Below, one piece after another: positions 1 through 13,700 of a stretch of 64,000 nt of DNA. Source of the stretch: Terebella lapidaria (taxonomy: Eukaryota; Annelida; Polychaeta; Terebellida; Terebellidae); assembly GCA_949152475.1 (NCBI GenBank), contig OX424555.1, positions 57,331,977 through 57,395,976 of the forward strand. Direction: 5' to 3'. The notes beneath the pieces were generated by a model. That model saw only the letters and a list, made by a program, of their open reading frames with translations, did not search any database and was not told the origin of the DNA. The position numbers and the translations under genes are program-made. How positions within the stretch are numbered: the first letter of the stretch is position 1; each line of letters begins with the position of its first letter.

Positions 1-194
1 TCTGTAAAATCCAAAATACTCATAGGATTCTGATTAAGTTTTGTCAGATTATAGACAAAGTTCGAGGTCAATCATGGAATTGACATATTTGTCTGATTGC
101 CATACCTCTTCTGAATGACATGGTTCAAATTTCATGAGCCCACGATGATTCAAACGGATGTTATCACCAGAAATGTGTTTTTCTGAGATTTCGA

Positions 195-509
195 TGACCT
201 TGACCTTGACCTTTGACCTTTGTACTTGAGTTCGTAGAGGTCGATGCTGTCAAAATGCATATCAAATTTCAAGGGATTCCATACACTATTGATGATGTTA
301 TGACCCTTTGAAATTTCGGATTTTTGACGTTTATGACGTCATTGTGACGTCAGTTTACGTCGCAGCGCCAAAAATGAGATATCACTGGAATCAGGGGCTC
401 AAGACCTTTCCAACGATATACTACTCGTTATGCTGCGCCGACCTTTGTACTTGACCTTGACTTCGACCTCAGGCGAACTTCTCAAGGTCAAGGTCAAAGG
501 TCAAGGTCA
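195..509 (+). repeat. Two inverted clusters of nuclear-receptor-like half-sites
   Basis: TGACCT half-sites lie at 195-200, 201-206, 207-212 and 214-219, spaced 0, 0 and 1 bp. AGGTCA half-sites lie at 485-490, 491-496, 498-503 and 504-509, spaced 0, 1 and 0 bp. AGGTCA with 1-bp spacing is the classic DR1 arrangement, and TCAAGGTCA is the extended half-site used by monomeric nuclear receptors. A further stretch at 440-460 pairs with 482-502 in a near-perfect 20-bp stem. The set recurs in every monomer. Binding is not shown; the motifs could simply be low-complexity element sequence. Confidence 0.6.
334..352 (+). promoter_or_regulatory. Paired CRE-like palindromes, 11 bp apart
   Basis: Two perfect TGACGTCA palindromes lie at 334-341 and 345-352, with starts one helical turn apart. 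The pair recurs in every monomer. It is also kept in the diverged inserted element, for example at 19715-19722 and 19726-19733. TGACGTCA is the consensus for CREB/ATF bZIP factors. Activity is inference. Confidence 0.5.
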
Positions 510-618
510 ATGTCGAAAAAGATAGAACTCGAGTATATCTACGAAATGCACTTAATTTGAAGTCTCTATGACAATTATAACCGGAGTTATAGTCTTTTAT
601 GTGATTTTCATGTTTTCT

Positions 619-632
619 GTTGCCATGGAAAC
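619..632 (+). promoter_or_regulatory. RFX X-box-like motif in each monomer
   Basis: GTTGCCATGGAAAC matches the RFX-factor X-box pattern GTTGCCATGGNAAC. It recurs once per monomer. A perfect palindromic version, GTTGCCATGGCAAC, is found at 18830-18843 in the inserted element. Function is untested. Confidence 0.45.
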
Positions 633-785
633 AATTTCTTAGCGATTTTGTCTAAAAGCAACCGATGTCTTTCTATTGGCTTACAGAACTCACTCTAAAA
701 ATTTGGTAACAATCCGATCAAAACTGTGGCCTGTAGAGCGCTAACAAACAAACAAACAAAAAAACAAACGGCACCGATCAACATA

Positions 786-812
786 CTTGACAAAATCTTT
801 GATTTCGTCAAG
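786..812 (+). repeat. 3'-terminal hairpin of the element inside each monomer
   Basis: CTTGACAAAATC and GATTTCGTCAAG pair at 11 of 12 positions around a 3-base loop. The same hairpin occurs at this offset in every monomer. It marks the array's right border (27738-27764). The base after it is T, as it is after the related hairpin of the inserted element. Confidence 0.8.
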
Positions 813-1344
813 TAATAATATCCGGTGCATATATACAAGCTATTTTGCCTTAGGCAATGCACTACATGTACTATAAACCTGTAACAGTGCTCACAATGCT
901 CACAAACCCCTGTTCGTCATGCCCAAAAAATCTGATATATAGTGGCCTGTCGCTTGACCCAGACTGTATTTAGACATGAGTTTTAGACTTTATCATACCA
1001 GTTGGACACCTCTGAGTCAAAAAGCAAAAGAAATGTTGTTTTAGATGTGCACTTGGATACATATATGATATACTGTACTACTATCCAACCGAGTGTGTAT
1101 ATTTAGAAGGGGATATGTCCACAGGGGGTAATCGTTTCTACAGCTTATTGGCGTGTGAACGGATTGAGGATCTGATTCACCCCACTGCTCTTTCTACTTT
1201 GATATCTCGGCGAGCTTTCAATTTATTCCAAATGTAAAAGGTGCATTATAAACTAGAAATAACACTGCAACTGACTGCAAAGAAATGCTTTATATTAATG
1301 TTCAGTAAATTCGTGAAAATTGGAGCCATGAAAACATAAAAATA

Positions 1345-4300
1345 TCTGTAAAATCCAAAATACTCATAGGATTCTGATTAAGTTTTGTCAGATTATAGAC
1401 AAAGTTCGAGGTCAATCATGGAATTGACATATTTGTCTGATTGCCATACCTCTTCTGAATGACATGGTTCAAATTTCATGAGCCCACGATGATTCAAACG
1501 GATGTTATCACCAGAAATGTGTTTTTCTGAGATTTCGATGACCTTGACCTTGACCTTTGACCTTTGTACTTGAGTTCGTAGAGGTCGATGCTGTCAAAAT
1601 GCATATCAAATTTCAAGGGATTCCATACACTATTGATGATGTTATGACCCTTTGAAATTTCGGATTTTTGACGTTTATGACGTCATTGTGACGTCAGTTT
1701 ACGTCGCAGCGCCAAAAATGAGATATCACTGGAATCAGGGGCTCAAGACCTTTCCAACGATATACTACTCGTTATGCTGCGCCGACCTTTGTACTTGACC
1801 TTGACTTCGACCTCAGGCGAACTTCTCAAGGTCAAGGTCAAAGGTCAAGGTCAATGTCGAAAAAGATAGAACTCGAGTATATCTACGAAATGCACTTAAT
1901 TTGAAGTCTCTATGACAATTATAACCGGAGTTATAGTCTTTTATGTGATTTTCATGTTTTCTGTTGCCATGGAAACAATTTCTTAGCGATTTTGTCTAAA
2001 AGCAACCGATGTCTTTCTATTGGCTTACAGAACTCACCCTGAAAATTTGGTAACAATCCGATCAAAACTGTGGCCTGTAGAGCGCTAACAAACAAACAAA
2101 CAAAAAAACAAACGGCACCGATCAACATACTTGACAAAATCTTTGATTTCGTCAAGTAATAATATCCGGTGCATATATACAAGCTATTTTGCCTTAGGCA
2201 ATGCACTACATGTACTATAAACCTGTAACAGTGCTCACAATGCTCACAAACCCCTGTTCGTCATGCCCAAAAAATCTGATATATAGTGCCCTGTCGCTTG
2301 ACCCAGACTGTATTTAGACATGAGTTTTAGACTTTATCATACCAGTTGGACACCTCTGAGTCAAAAAGCAAAAGAAATGTTGTTTTAGATGTGCACTTGG
2401 ATACATATATGATATACTGTACTACTATCCAACCGAGTGTGTATATTTAGAAGGGGATATGTCCACAGGGGGTAATCGTTTCTACAGCTTATTGGCGTGT
2501 GAACGGATTGAGGATCTGATTCACCCCACTGCTCTTTCTACTTTGATATCTCGGCGAGCTTTCAATTTATTCCAAATGTAAAAGGTGCATTATAAACTAG
2601 AAATAACACTGCAACTGACTGCAAAGAAATGCTTTATATTAATGTTCAGTAAATTCGTGAAAATTGGAGCCATGAAAACATAAAAATATCTGTAAAATCC
2701 AAAATACTCATAGGATTCTGATTAAGTTTTGTCAGATTATAGACAAAGTTCGAGGTCAATCATGGAATTGACATATTTGTCTGATTGCCATACCTCTTCT
2801 GAATGACATGGTTCAAATTTCATGAGCCCACGATGATTCAAACGGATGTTATCACCAGAAATGTGTTTTTCTGAGATTTCGATGACCTTGACCTTGACCT
2901 TTGACCTTTGTACTTGAGTTCGTAGAGGTCGATGCTGTCAAAATGCATATCAAATTTCAAGGGATTCCATACACTATTGATGATGTTATGACCCTTTGAA
3001 ATTTCGGATTTTTGACGTTTATGACGTCATTGTGACGTCAGTTTACGTCGCAGCGCCAAAAATGAGATATCACTGGAATCAGGGGCTCAAGACCTTTCCA
3101 ACGATATACTACTCGTTATGCTGCGCCGACCTTTGTACTTGACCTTGACTTCGACCTCAGGCGAACTTCTCAAGGTCAAGGTCAAAGGTCAAGGTCAATG
3201 TCGAAAAAGATAGAACTCGAGTATATCTACGAAATGCACTTAATTTGAAGTCTCTATGACAATTATAACCGGAGTTATAGTCTTTTATGTGATTTTCATG
3301 TTTTCTGTTGCCATGGAAACAATTTCTTAGCGATTTTGTCTAAAAGCAACCGATGTCTTTCTATTGGCTTACAGAACTCACCCTGAAAATTTGGTAACAA
3401 TCCGATCAAAACTGTGGCCTGTAGAGCGCTAACAAACAAACAAACAAAAAAACAAACGGCACCGATCAACATACTTGACAAAATCTTTGATTTCGTCAAG
3501 TAATAATATCCGGTGCATATATACAAGCTATTTTGCCTTAGGCAATGCACTACATGTACTATAAACCTGTAACAGTGCTCACAATGCTCACAAACCCCTG
3601 TTCGTCATGCCCAAAAAATCTGATATATAGTGGCCTGTCGCTTGACCCAGACTGTATTTAGACATGAGTTTTAGACTTTATCATACCAGTTGGACACCTC
3701 TGAGTCAAAAAGCAAAAGAAATGTTGTTTTAGATGTGCACTTGGATACATATATGATATACTGTACTACTATCCAACCGAGTGTGTATATTTAGAAGGGG
3801 ATATGTCCACAGGGGGTAATCGTTTCTACAGCTTATTGGCGTGTGAACGGATTGAGGATCTGATTCACCCCACTGCTCTTTCTACTTTGATATCTCGGCG
3901 AGCTTTCAATTTATTCCAAATGTAAAAGGTGCATTATAAACTAGAAATAACACTGCAACTGACTGCAAAGAAATGCTTTATATTAATGTTCAGTAAATTC
4001 GTGAAAATTGGAGCCATGAAAACATAAAAATATCTGTAAAATCCAAAATACTCATAGGATTCTGATTAAGTTTTGTCAGATTATAGACAAAGTTCGAGGT
4101 CAATCATGGAATTGACATATTTGTCTGATTGCCATACCTCTTCTGAATGACATGGTTCAAATTTCATGAGCCCACGATGATTCAAACGGATGTTATCACC
4201 AGAAATGTGTTTTTCTGAGATTTCGATGACCTTGACCTTGACCTTTGACCTTTGTACTTGAGTTCGTAGAGGTCGATGCTGTCAAAATGCATATCAAATT

Positions 4301-5376
4301 TCAAGGGATTCCATACACTATTGATGATGTTATGACCCTTTGAAATTTCGGATTTTTGACGTTTATGACGTCATTGTGACGTCAGTTTACGTCGCAGCGC
4401 CAAAAATGAGATATCACTGGAATCAGGGGCTCAAGACCTTTCCAACGATATACTACTCGTTATGCTGCGCCGACCTTTGTACTTGACCTTGACTTCGACC
4501 TCAGGCGAACTTCTCAAGGTCAAGGTCAAAGGTCAAGGTCAATGTCGAAAAAGATAGAACTCGAGTATATCTACGAAATGCACTTAATTTGAAGTCTCTA
4601 TGACAATTATAACCGGAGTTATAGTCTTTTATGTGATTTTCATGTTTTCTGTTGCCATGGAAACAATTTCTTAGCGATTTTGTCTAAAAGCAACCGATGT
4701 CTTTCTATTGGCTTACAGAACTCACCCTGAAAATTTGGTAACAATCCGATCAAAACTGTGGCCTGTAGAGCGCTAACAAACAAACAAACAAAAAAACAAA
4801 CGGCACCGATCAACATACTTGACAAAATCTTTGATTTCGTCAAGTAATAATATCCGGTGCATATATACAAGCTATTTTGCCTTAGGCAATGCACTACATG
4901 TACTATAAACCTGTAACAGTGCTCACAATGCTCACAAACCCCTGTTCGTCATGCCCAAAAAATCTGATATATAGTGGCCTGTCGCTTGACCCAGACTGTA
5001 TTTAGACATGAGTTTTAGACTTTATCATACCAGTTGGACACCTCTGAGTCAAAAAGCAAAAGAAATGTTGTTTTAGATGTGCACTTGGATACATATATGA
5101 TATACTGTACTACTATCCAACCGAGTGTGTATATTTAGAAGGGGATATGTCCACAGGGGGTAATCGTTTCTACAGCTTATTGGCGTGTGAACGGATTGAG
5201 GATCTGATTCACCCCACTGCTCTTTCTACTTTGATATCTCGGCGAGCTTTCAATTTATTCCAAATGTAAAAGGTGCATTATAAACTAGAAATAACACTGC
5301 AACTGACTGCAAAGAAATGCTTTATATTAATGTTCAGTAAATTCGTGAAAATTGGAGCCATGAAAACATAAAAATA
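1345..5376 (+). repeat. Monomers 2-4 (1344 bp each)
   Basis: Three monomers lie at 1345-2688, 2689-4032 and 4033-5376. They are almost identical to each other. Monomer 2 has a private G-to-C change near 2288 (TAGTGCCCTG instead of TAGTGGCCTG). None has the 15-bp insertion. Confidence 0.92.
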
Positions 5377-8300
5377 TCTGTAAAATCCAAAATACTCATA
5401 GGATTCTGATTAAGTTTTGTCAGATTATAGACAAAGTTCGAGGTCAATCATGGAATTGACATATTTGTCTGATTGCCATACCTCTTCTGAATGACATGGT
5501 TCAAATTTCATGAGCCCACGATGATTCAAACGGATGTTATCACCAGAAATGTGTTTTTCTGAGATTTCGATGACCTTGACCTTGACCTTTGACCTTTGTA
5601 CTTGAGTTCGTAGAGGTCGATGCTGTCAAAATGCATATCAAATTTCAAGGGATTCCATACACTATTGATGATGTTATGACCCTTTGAAATTTCGGATTTT
5701 TGACGTTTATGACGTCATTGTGACGTCAGTTTACGTCGCAGCGCCAAAAATGAGATATCACTGGAATCAGGGGCTCAAGACCTTTCCAACGATATACTAC
5801 TCGTTATGCTGCGCCGACCTTTGTACTTGACCTTGACTTCGACCTCAGGCGAACTTCTCAAGGTCAAGGTCAAAGGTCAAGGTCAATGTCGAAAAAGATA
5901 GAACTCGAGTATATCTACGAAATGCACTTAATTTGAAGTCTCTATGACAATTATAACCGGAGTTATAGTCTTTTATGTGATTTTCATGTTTTCTGTTGCC
6001 ATGGAAACAATTTCTTAGCGATTTTGTCTAAAAGCAACCGATGTCTTTCTATTGGCTTACAGAACTCACCCTGAAAATTTGGTAACAATCCGATCAAAAC
6101 TGTGGCCTGTAGAGCGCTAACAAACAAACAAACAAAAAAACAAACGGCACCGATCAACATACTTGACAAAATCTTTGATTTCGTCAAGTAATAATATCCG
6201 GTGCATATATACAAGCTATTTTGCCTTAGGCAATGCACTACATGTACTATAAACCTGTAACAGTGCTCACAATGCTCACAAACCCGGTGCTCACAAACCC
6301 CTGTTCGTCATGCCCAAAAAATCTGATATATAGTGGCCTGTCGCTTGACCCAGACTGTATTTAGACATGAGTTTTAGACTTTATCATACCAGTTGGACAC
6401 CTCTGAGTCAAAAAGCAAAAGAAATGTTGTTTTAGATGTGCACTTGGATACATATATGATATACTGTACTACTATCCAACCGAGTGTATATATTTAGAAG
6501 GGGATATGTCCACAGGGGGTAATCGTTTCTACAGCTTATTGGCGTGTGAACGGATTGAGGATCTGATTCACCCCACTGCTCTTTCTACTTTGATATCTCG
6601 GCGAGCTTTCAATTTATTCCAAATGTAAAAGGTGCATTATAAACTAGAAATAACACTGCAACTGACTGCAAAGAAATGCTTTATATTAATGTTCAGTAAA
6701 TTCGTGAAAATTGGAGCCATGAAAACATAAAAATATCTGTAAAATCCAAAATACTCATAGGATTCTGATTAAGTTTTGTCAGATTATAGACAAAGTTCGA
6801 GGTCAATCATGGAATTGACATATTTGTCTGATTGCCATACCTCTTCTGAATGACATGGTTCAAATTTCATGAGCCCACGATGATTCAAACGGATGTTATC
6901 ACCAGAAATGTGTTTTTCTGAGATTTCGATGACCTTGACCTTGACCTTTGACCTTTGTACTTGAGTTCGTAGAGGTCGATGCTGTCAAAATGCATATCAA
7001 ATTTCAAGGGATTCCATACACTATTGATGATGTTATGACCCTTTGAAATTTCGGATTTTTGACGTTTATGACGTCATTGTGACGTCAGTTTACGTCGCAG
7101 CGCCAAAAATGAGATATCACTGGAATCAGGGGCTCAAGACCTTTCCAACGATATACTACTCGTTATGCTGCGCCGACCTTTGTACTTGACCTTGACTTCG
7201 ACCTCAGGCGAACTTCTCAAGGTCAAGGTCAAAGGTCAAGGTCAATGTCGAAAAAGATAGAACTCGAGTATATCTACGAAATGCACTTAATTTGAAGTCT
7301 CTATGACAATTATAACCGGAGTTATAGTCTTTTATGTGATTTTCATGTTTTCTGTTGCCATGGAAACAATTTCTTAGCGATTTTGTCTAAAAGCAACCGA
7401 TGTCTTTCTATTGGCTTACAGAACTCACCCTGAAAATTTGGTAACAATCCGATCAAAACTGTGGCCTGTAGAGCGCTAACAAACAAACAAACAAAAAAAC
7501 AAACGGCACCGATCAACATACTTGACAAAATCTTTGATTTCGTCAAGTAATAATATCCGGTGCATATATACAAGCTATTTTGCCTTAGGCAATGCACTAC
7601 ATGTACTATAAACCTGTAACAGTGCTCACAATGCTCACAAACCCCTGTTCGTCATGCCCAAAAAATCTGATATATAGTGGCCTGTCGCTTGACCCAGACT
7701 GTATTTAGACATGAGTTTTAGACTTTATCATACCAGTTGGACACCTCTGAGTCAAAAAGCAAAAGAAATGTTGTTTTAGATGTGCACTTGGATACATATA
7801 TGATATACTGTACTACTATCCAACCGAGTGTGTATATTTAGAAGGGGATATGTCCACAGGGGGTAATCGTTTCTACAGCTTATTGGCGTGTGAACGGATT
7901 GAGGATCTGATTCACCCCACTGCTCTTTCTACTTTGATATCTCGGCGAGCTTTCAATTTATTCCAAATGTAAAAGGTGCATTATAAACTAGAAATAACAC
8001 TGCAACTGACTGCAAAGAAATGCTTTATATTAATGTTCAGTAAATTCGTGAAAATTGGAGCCATGAAAACATAAAAATATCTGTAAAATCCAAAATACTC
8101 ATAGGATTCTGATTAAGTTTTGTCAGATTATAGACAAAGTTCGAGGTCAATCATGGAATTGACATATTTGTCTGATTGCCATACCTCTTCTGAATGACAT
8201 GGTTCAAATTTCATGAGCCCACGATGATTCAAACGGATGTTATCACCAGAAATGTGTTTTTCTGAGATTTCGATGACCTTGACCTTGACCTTTGACCTTT

Positions 8301-10782
8301 GTACTTGAGTTCGTAGAGGTCGATGCTGTCAAAATGCATATCAAATTTCAAGGGATTCCATACACTATTGACGATGTTATGACCCTTTGAAATTTCGGAT
8401 TTTTGACGTTTATGACGTCATTGTGACGTCAGTTTACGTCGCAGCGCCAAAAATGAGATATCACTGGAATCAGGGGCTCAAGACCTTTCCAACGATATAC
8501 TACTCGTTATGCTGCGCCGACCTTTGTACTTGACCTTGACTTCGACCTCAGGCGAACTTCTCAAGGTCAAGGTCAAAGGTCAAGGTCAATGTCGAAAAAG
8601 ATAGAACTCGAGTATATCTACGAAATGCACTTAATTTGAAGTCTCTATGACAATTATAACCGGAGTTATAGTCTTTTATGTGATTTTCATGTTTTCTGTT
8701 GCCATGGAAACAATTTCTTAGCGATTTTGTCTAAAAGCAACCGATGTCTTTCTATTGGCTTACAGAACTCACCCTGAAAATTTGGTAACAATCCGATCAA
8801 AACTGTGGCCTGTAGAGCGCTAACAAACAAACAAACAAAAAAACAAACGGCACCGATCAACATACTTGACAAAATCTTTGATTTCGTCAAGTAATAATAT
8901 CCGGTGCATATATACAAGCTATTTTGCCTTAGGCAATGCACTACATGTACTATAAACCTGTAACAGTGCTCACAATGCTCACAAACCCCTGTTCGTCATG
9001 CCCAAAAAATCTGATATATAGTGGCCTGTCGCTTGACCCAGACTGTATTTAGACATGAGTTTTAGACTTTATCATACCAGTTGGACACCTCTGAGTCAAA
9101 AAGCAAAAGAAATGTTGTTTTAGATGTGCACTTGGATACATATATGATATACTGTACTACTATCCAACCGAGTGTGTATATTTAGAAGGGGATATGTCCA
9201 CAGGGGGTAATCGTTTCTACAGCTTATTGGCGTGTGAACGGATTGAGGATCTGATTCACCCCACTGCTCTTTCTACTTTGATATCTCGGCGAGCTTTCAA
9301 TTTATTCCAAATGTAAAAGGTGCATTATAAACTAGAAATAACACTGCAACTGACTGCAAAGAAATGCTTTATATTAATGTTCAGTAAATTCGTGAAAATT
9401 GGAGCCATGAAAACATAAAAATATCTGTAAAATCCAAAATACTCATAGGATTCTGATTAAGTTTTGTCAGATTATAGACAAAGTTCGAGGTCAATCATGG
9501 AATTGACATATTTGTCTGATTGCCATACCTCTTCTGAATGACATGGTTCAAATTTCATGAGCCCACGATGATTCAAACGGATGTTATCACCAGAAATGTG
9601 TTTTTCTGAGATTTCGATGACCTTGACCTTGACCTTTGACCTTTGTACTTGAGTTCGTAGAGGTCGATGCTGTCAAAATGCATATCAAATTTCAAGGGAT
9701 TCCATACACTATTGATGATGTTATGACCCTTTGAAATTTCGGATTTTTGACGTTTATGACGTCATTGTGACGTCAGTTTACGTCGCAGCGCCAAAAATGA
9801 GATATCACTGGAATCAGGGGCTCAAGACCTTTCCAACGATATACTACTCGTTATGCTGCGCCGACCTTTGTACTTGACCTTGACTTCGACCTCAGGCGAA
9901 CTTCTCAAGGTCAAGGTCAAAGGTCAAGGTCAATGTCGAAAAAGATAGAACTCGAGTATATCTACGAAATGCACTTAATTTGAAGTCTCTATGACAATTA
10001 TAACCGGAGTTATAGTCTTTTATGTGATTTTCATGTTTTCTGTTGCCATGGAAACAATTTCTTAGCGATTTTGTCTAAAAGCAACCGATGTCTTTCTATT
10101 GGCTTACAGAACTCACCCTGAAAATTTGGTAACAATCCGATCAAAACTGTGGCCTGTAGAGCGCTAACAAACAAACAAACAAAAAAACAAACGGCACCGA
10201 TCAACATACTTGACAAAATCTTTGATTTCGTCAAGTAATAATATCCGGTGCATATATACAAGCTATTTTGCCTTAGGCAATGCACTACATGTACTATAAA
10301 CCTGTAACAGTGCTCACAATGCTCACAAACCCGGTGCTCACAAACCCCTGTTCGTCATGCCCAAAAAATCTGATATATAGTGGCCTGTCGCTTGACCCAG
10401 ACTGTATTTAGACATGAGTTTTAGACTTTATCATACCAGTTGGACACCTCTGAGTCAAAAAGCAAAAGAAATGTTGTTTTAGATGTGCACTTGGATACAT
10501 ATATGATATACTGTACTACTATCCAACCGAGTGTATATATTTAGAAGGGGATATGTCCACAGGGGGTAATCGTTTCTACAGCTTATTGGCGTGTGAACGG
10601 ATTGAGGATCTGATTCACCCCACTGCTCTTTCTACTTTGATATCTCGGCGAGCTTTCAATTTATTCCAAATGTAAAAGGTGCATTATAAACTAGAAATAA
10701 CACTGCAACTGACTGCAAAGAAATGCTTTATATTAATGTTCAGTAAATTCGTGAAAATTGGAGCCATGAAAACATAAAAATA
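5377..10782 (+). repeat. Monomers 5-8 (1359, 1344, 1344, 1359 bp)
   Basis: Monomers lie at 5377-6735, 6736-8079, 8080-9423 and 9424-10782. Monomers 5 and 8 share two linked markers: the 15-bp insertion (6286-6300 and 10333-10347) and GTGTATATATTT in place of GTGTGTATATTT about 190 bp later. They are therefore sisters although three monomers apart, which suggests that a three-monomer segment was copied. Monomer 7 has a private ATTGACGATG near 8368. Confidence 0.9.
6286..6300 (+). repeat. 15-bp tandem duplication variant of the monomer
   Basis: GGTGCTCACAAACCC follows AATGCTCACAAACCC, a 15-bp tandem copy with two changes. It is present in monomers 5, 8, 10 and 11 and in the interrupted monomers (21125-21139, 26503-26517), and absent elsewhere. 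It is a useful marker of how the array was copied. Confidence 0.9.
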
Positions 10783-13700
10783 TCTGTAAAATCCAAAATA
10801 CTCATAGGATTCTGATTAAGTTTTGTCAGATTATAGACAAAGTTCGAGGTCAATCATGGAATTGACATATTTGTCTGATTGCCATACCTCTTCTGAATGA
10901 CATGGTTCAAATTTCATGAGCCCACGATGATTCAAACGGATGTTATCACCAGAAATGTGTTTTTCTGAGATTTCGATGACCTTGACCTTGACCTTTGACC
11001 TTTGTACTTGAGTTCGTAGAGGTCGATGCTGTCAAAATGCATATCAAATTTCAAGGGATTCCATACACTATTGATGATGTTATGACCCTTTGAAATTTCG
11101 GATTTTTGACGTTTATGACGTCATTGTGACGTCAGTTTACGTCGCAGCGCCAAAAATGAGATATCACTGGAATCAGGGGCTCAAGACCTTTCCAACGATA
11201 TACTACTCGTTATGCTGCGCCGACCTTTGTACTTGACCTTGACTTCGACCTCAGGCGAACTTCTCAAGGTCAAGGTCAAAGGTCAAGGTCAATGTCGAAA
11301 AAGATAGAACTCGAGTATATCTACGAAATGCACTTAATTTGAAGTCTCTATGACAATTATAACCGGAGTTATAGTCTTTTATGTGATTTTCATGTTTTCT
11401 GTTGCCATGGAAACAATTTCTTAGCGATTTTGTCTAAAAGCAACCGATGTCTTTCTATTGGCTTACAGAACTCACCCTGAAAATTTGGTAACAATCCGAT
11501 CAAAACTGTGGCCTGTAGAGCGCTAACAAACAAACAAACAAAAAAACAAACGGCACCGATCAACATACTTGACAAAATCTTTGATTTCGTCAAGTAATAA
11601 TATCCGGTGCATATATACAAGCTATTTTGCCTTAGGCAATGCACTACATGTACTATAAACCTGTAACAGTGCTCACAATGCTCACAAACCCCTGTTCGTC
11701 ATGCCCAAAAAATCTGATATATAGTGGCCTGTCGCTTGACCCAGACTGTATTTAGACATGAGTTTTAGACTTTATCATACCAGTTGGACACCTCTGAGTC
11801 AAAAAGCAAAAGAAATGTTGTTTTAGATGTGCACTTGGATACATATATGATATACTGTACTACTATCCAACCGAGTGTGTATATTTAGAAGGGGATATGT
11901 CCACAGGGGGTAATCGTTTCTACAGCTTATTGGCGTGTGAACGGATTGAGGATCTGATTCACCCCACTGCTCTTTCTACTTTGATATCTCGGCGAGCTTT
12001 CAATTTATTCCAAATGTAAAAGGTGCATTATAAACTAGAAATAACACTGCAACTGACTGCAAAGAAATGCTTTATATTAATGTTCAGTAAATTCGTGAAA
12101 ATTGGAGCCATGAAAACATAAAAATATCTGTAAAATCCAAAATACTCATAGGATTCTGATTAAGTTTTGTCAGATTATAGACAAAGTTCGAGGTCAATCA
12201 TGGAATTGACATATTTGTCTGATTGCCATACCTCTTCTGAATGACATGGTTCAAATTTCATGAGCCCACGATGATTCAAACGGATGTTATCACCAGAAAT
12301 GTGTTTTTCTGAGATTTCGATGACCTTGACCTTGACCTTTGACCTTTGTACTTGAGTTCGTAGAGGTCGATGCTGTCAAAATGCATATCAAATTTCAAGG
12401 GATTCCATACACTATTGATGATGTTATGACCCTTTGAAATTTCGGATTTTTGACGTTTATGACGTCATTGTGACGTCAGTTTACGTCGCAGCGCCAAAAA
12501 TGAGATATCACTGGAATCAGGGGCTCAAGACCTTTCCAACGATATACTACTCGTTATGCTGCGCCGACCTTTGTACTTGACCTTGACTTCGACCTCAGGC
12601 GAACTTCTCAAGGTCAAGGTCAAAGGTCAAGGTCAATGTCGAAAAAGATAGAACTCGAGTATATCTACGAAATGCACTTAATTTGAAGTCTCTATGACAA
12701 TTATAACCGGAGTTATAGTCTTTTATGTGATTTTCATGTTTTCTGTTGCCATGGAAACAATTTCTTAGCGATTTTGTCTAAAAGCAACCGATGTCTTTCT
12801 ATTGGCTTACAGAACTCACCCTGAAAATTTGGTAACAATCCGATCAAAACTGTGGCCTGTAGAGCGCTAACAAACAAACAAACAAAAAAACAAACGGCAC
12901 CGATCAACATACTTGACAAAATCTTTGATTTCGTCAAGTAATAATATCCGGTGCATATATACAAGCTATTTTGCCTTAGGCAATGCACTACATGTACTAT
13001 AAACCTGTAACAGTGCTCACAATGCTCACAAACCCGGTGCTCACAAACCCCTGTTCGTCATGCCCAAAAAATCTGATATATAGTGGCCTGTCGCTTGACC
13101 CAGACTGTATTTAGACATGAGTTTTAGACTTTATCATACCAGTTGGACACCTCTGAGTCAAAAAGCAAAAGAAATGTTGTTTTAGATGTGCACTTGGATA
13201 CATATATGATATACTGTACTACTATCCAACCGAGTGTGTATATTTAGAAGGGGATATGTCCACAGGGGGTAATCGTTTCTACAGCTTATTGGCGTGTGAA
13301 CGGATTGAGGATCTGATTCACCCCACTGCTCTTTCTACTTTGATATCTCGGCGAGCTTTCAATTTATTCCAAATGTAAAAGGTGCATTATAAACTAGAAA
13401 TAACACTGCAACTGACTGCAAAGAAATGCTTTATATTAATGTTCAGTAAATTCGTGAAAATTGGAGCCATGAAAACATAAAAATATCTGTAAAATCCAAA
13501 ATACTCATAGGATTCTGATTAAGTTTTGTCAGATTATAGACAAAGTTCGAGGTCAATCATGGAATTGACATATTTGTCTGATTGCCATACCTCTTCTGAA
13601 TGACATGGTTCAAATTTCATGAGCCCACGATGATTCAAACGGATGTTATCACCAGAAATGTGTTTTTCTGAGATTTCGATGACCTTGACCTTGACCTTTG

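Larger units (their letters stand above)
1..1344 (+). repeat. Monomer 1 of the array (reference copy)
   Basis: The reference monomer has two parts. Positions 1-812 resemble a 5'-truncated dispersed element. They hold paired TGACGTCA motifs, two oppositely oriented clusters of TGACCT/AGGTCA half-sites, a GTTGCCATGGAAAC motif, a (CAAA)n tract at about 751-768 and a terminal hairpin. Positions 813-1344 lack these motifs and look like captured flanking DNA. Monomer 1 shares the variant CACTCTAAAAA (near 691) with monomer 12, whereas monomers 2-11 read CACCCTGAAAA there. This base change breaks the 84-codon reading frame seen in the other monomers, which argues that the frame is not a gene. Confidence 0.9.

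Noticed and set aside
37..60. tRNA-like B-box (GTTCGAGGTC) in the monomer, suggesting a SINE
   Set aside because: The spacing and the final C do not fit the B-box consensus, and no A-box or poly-A tail is found.
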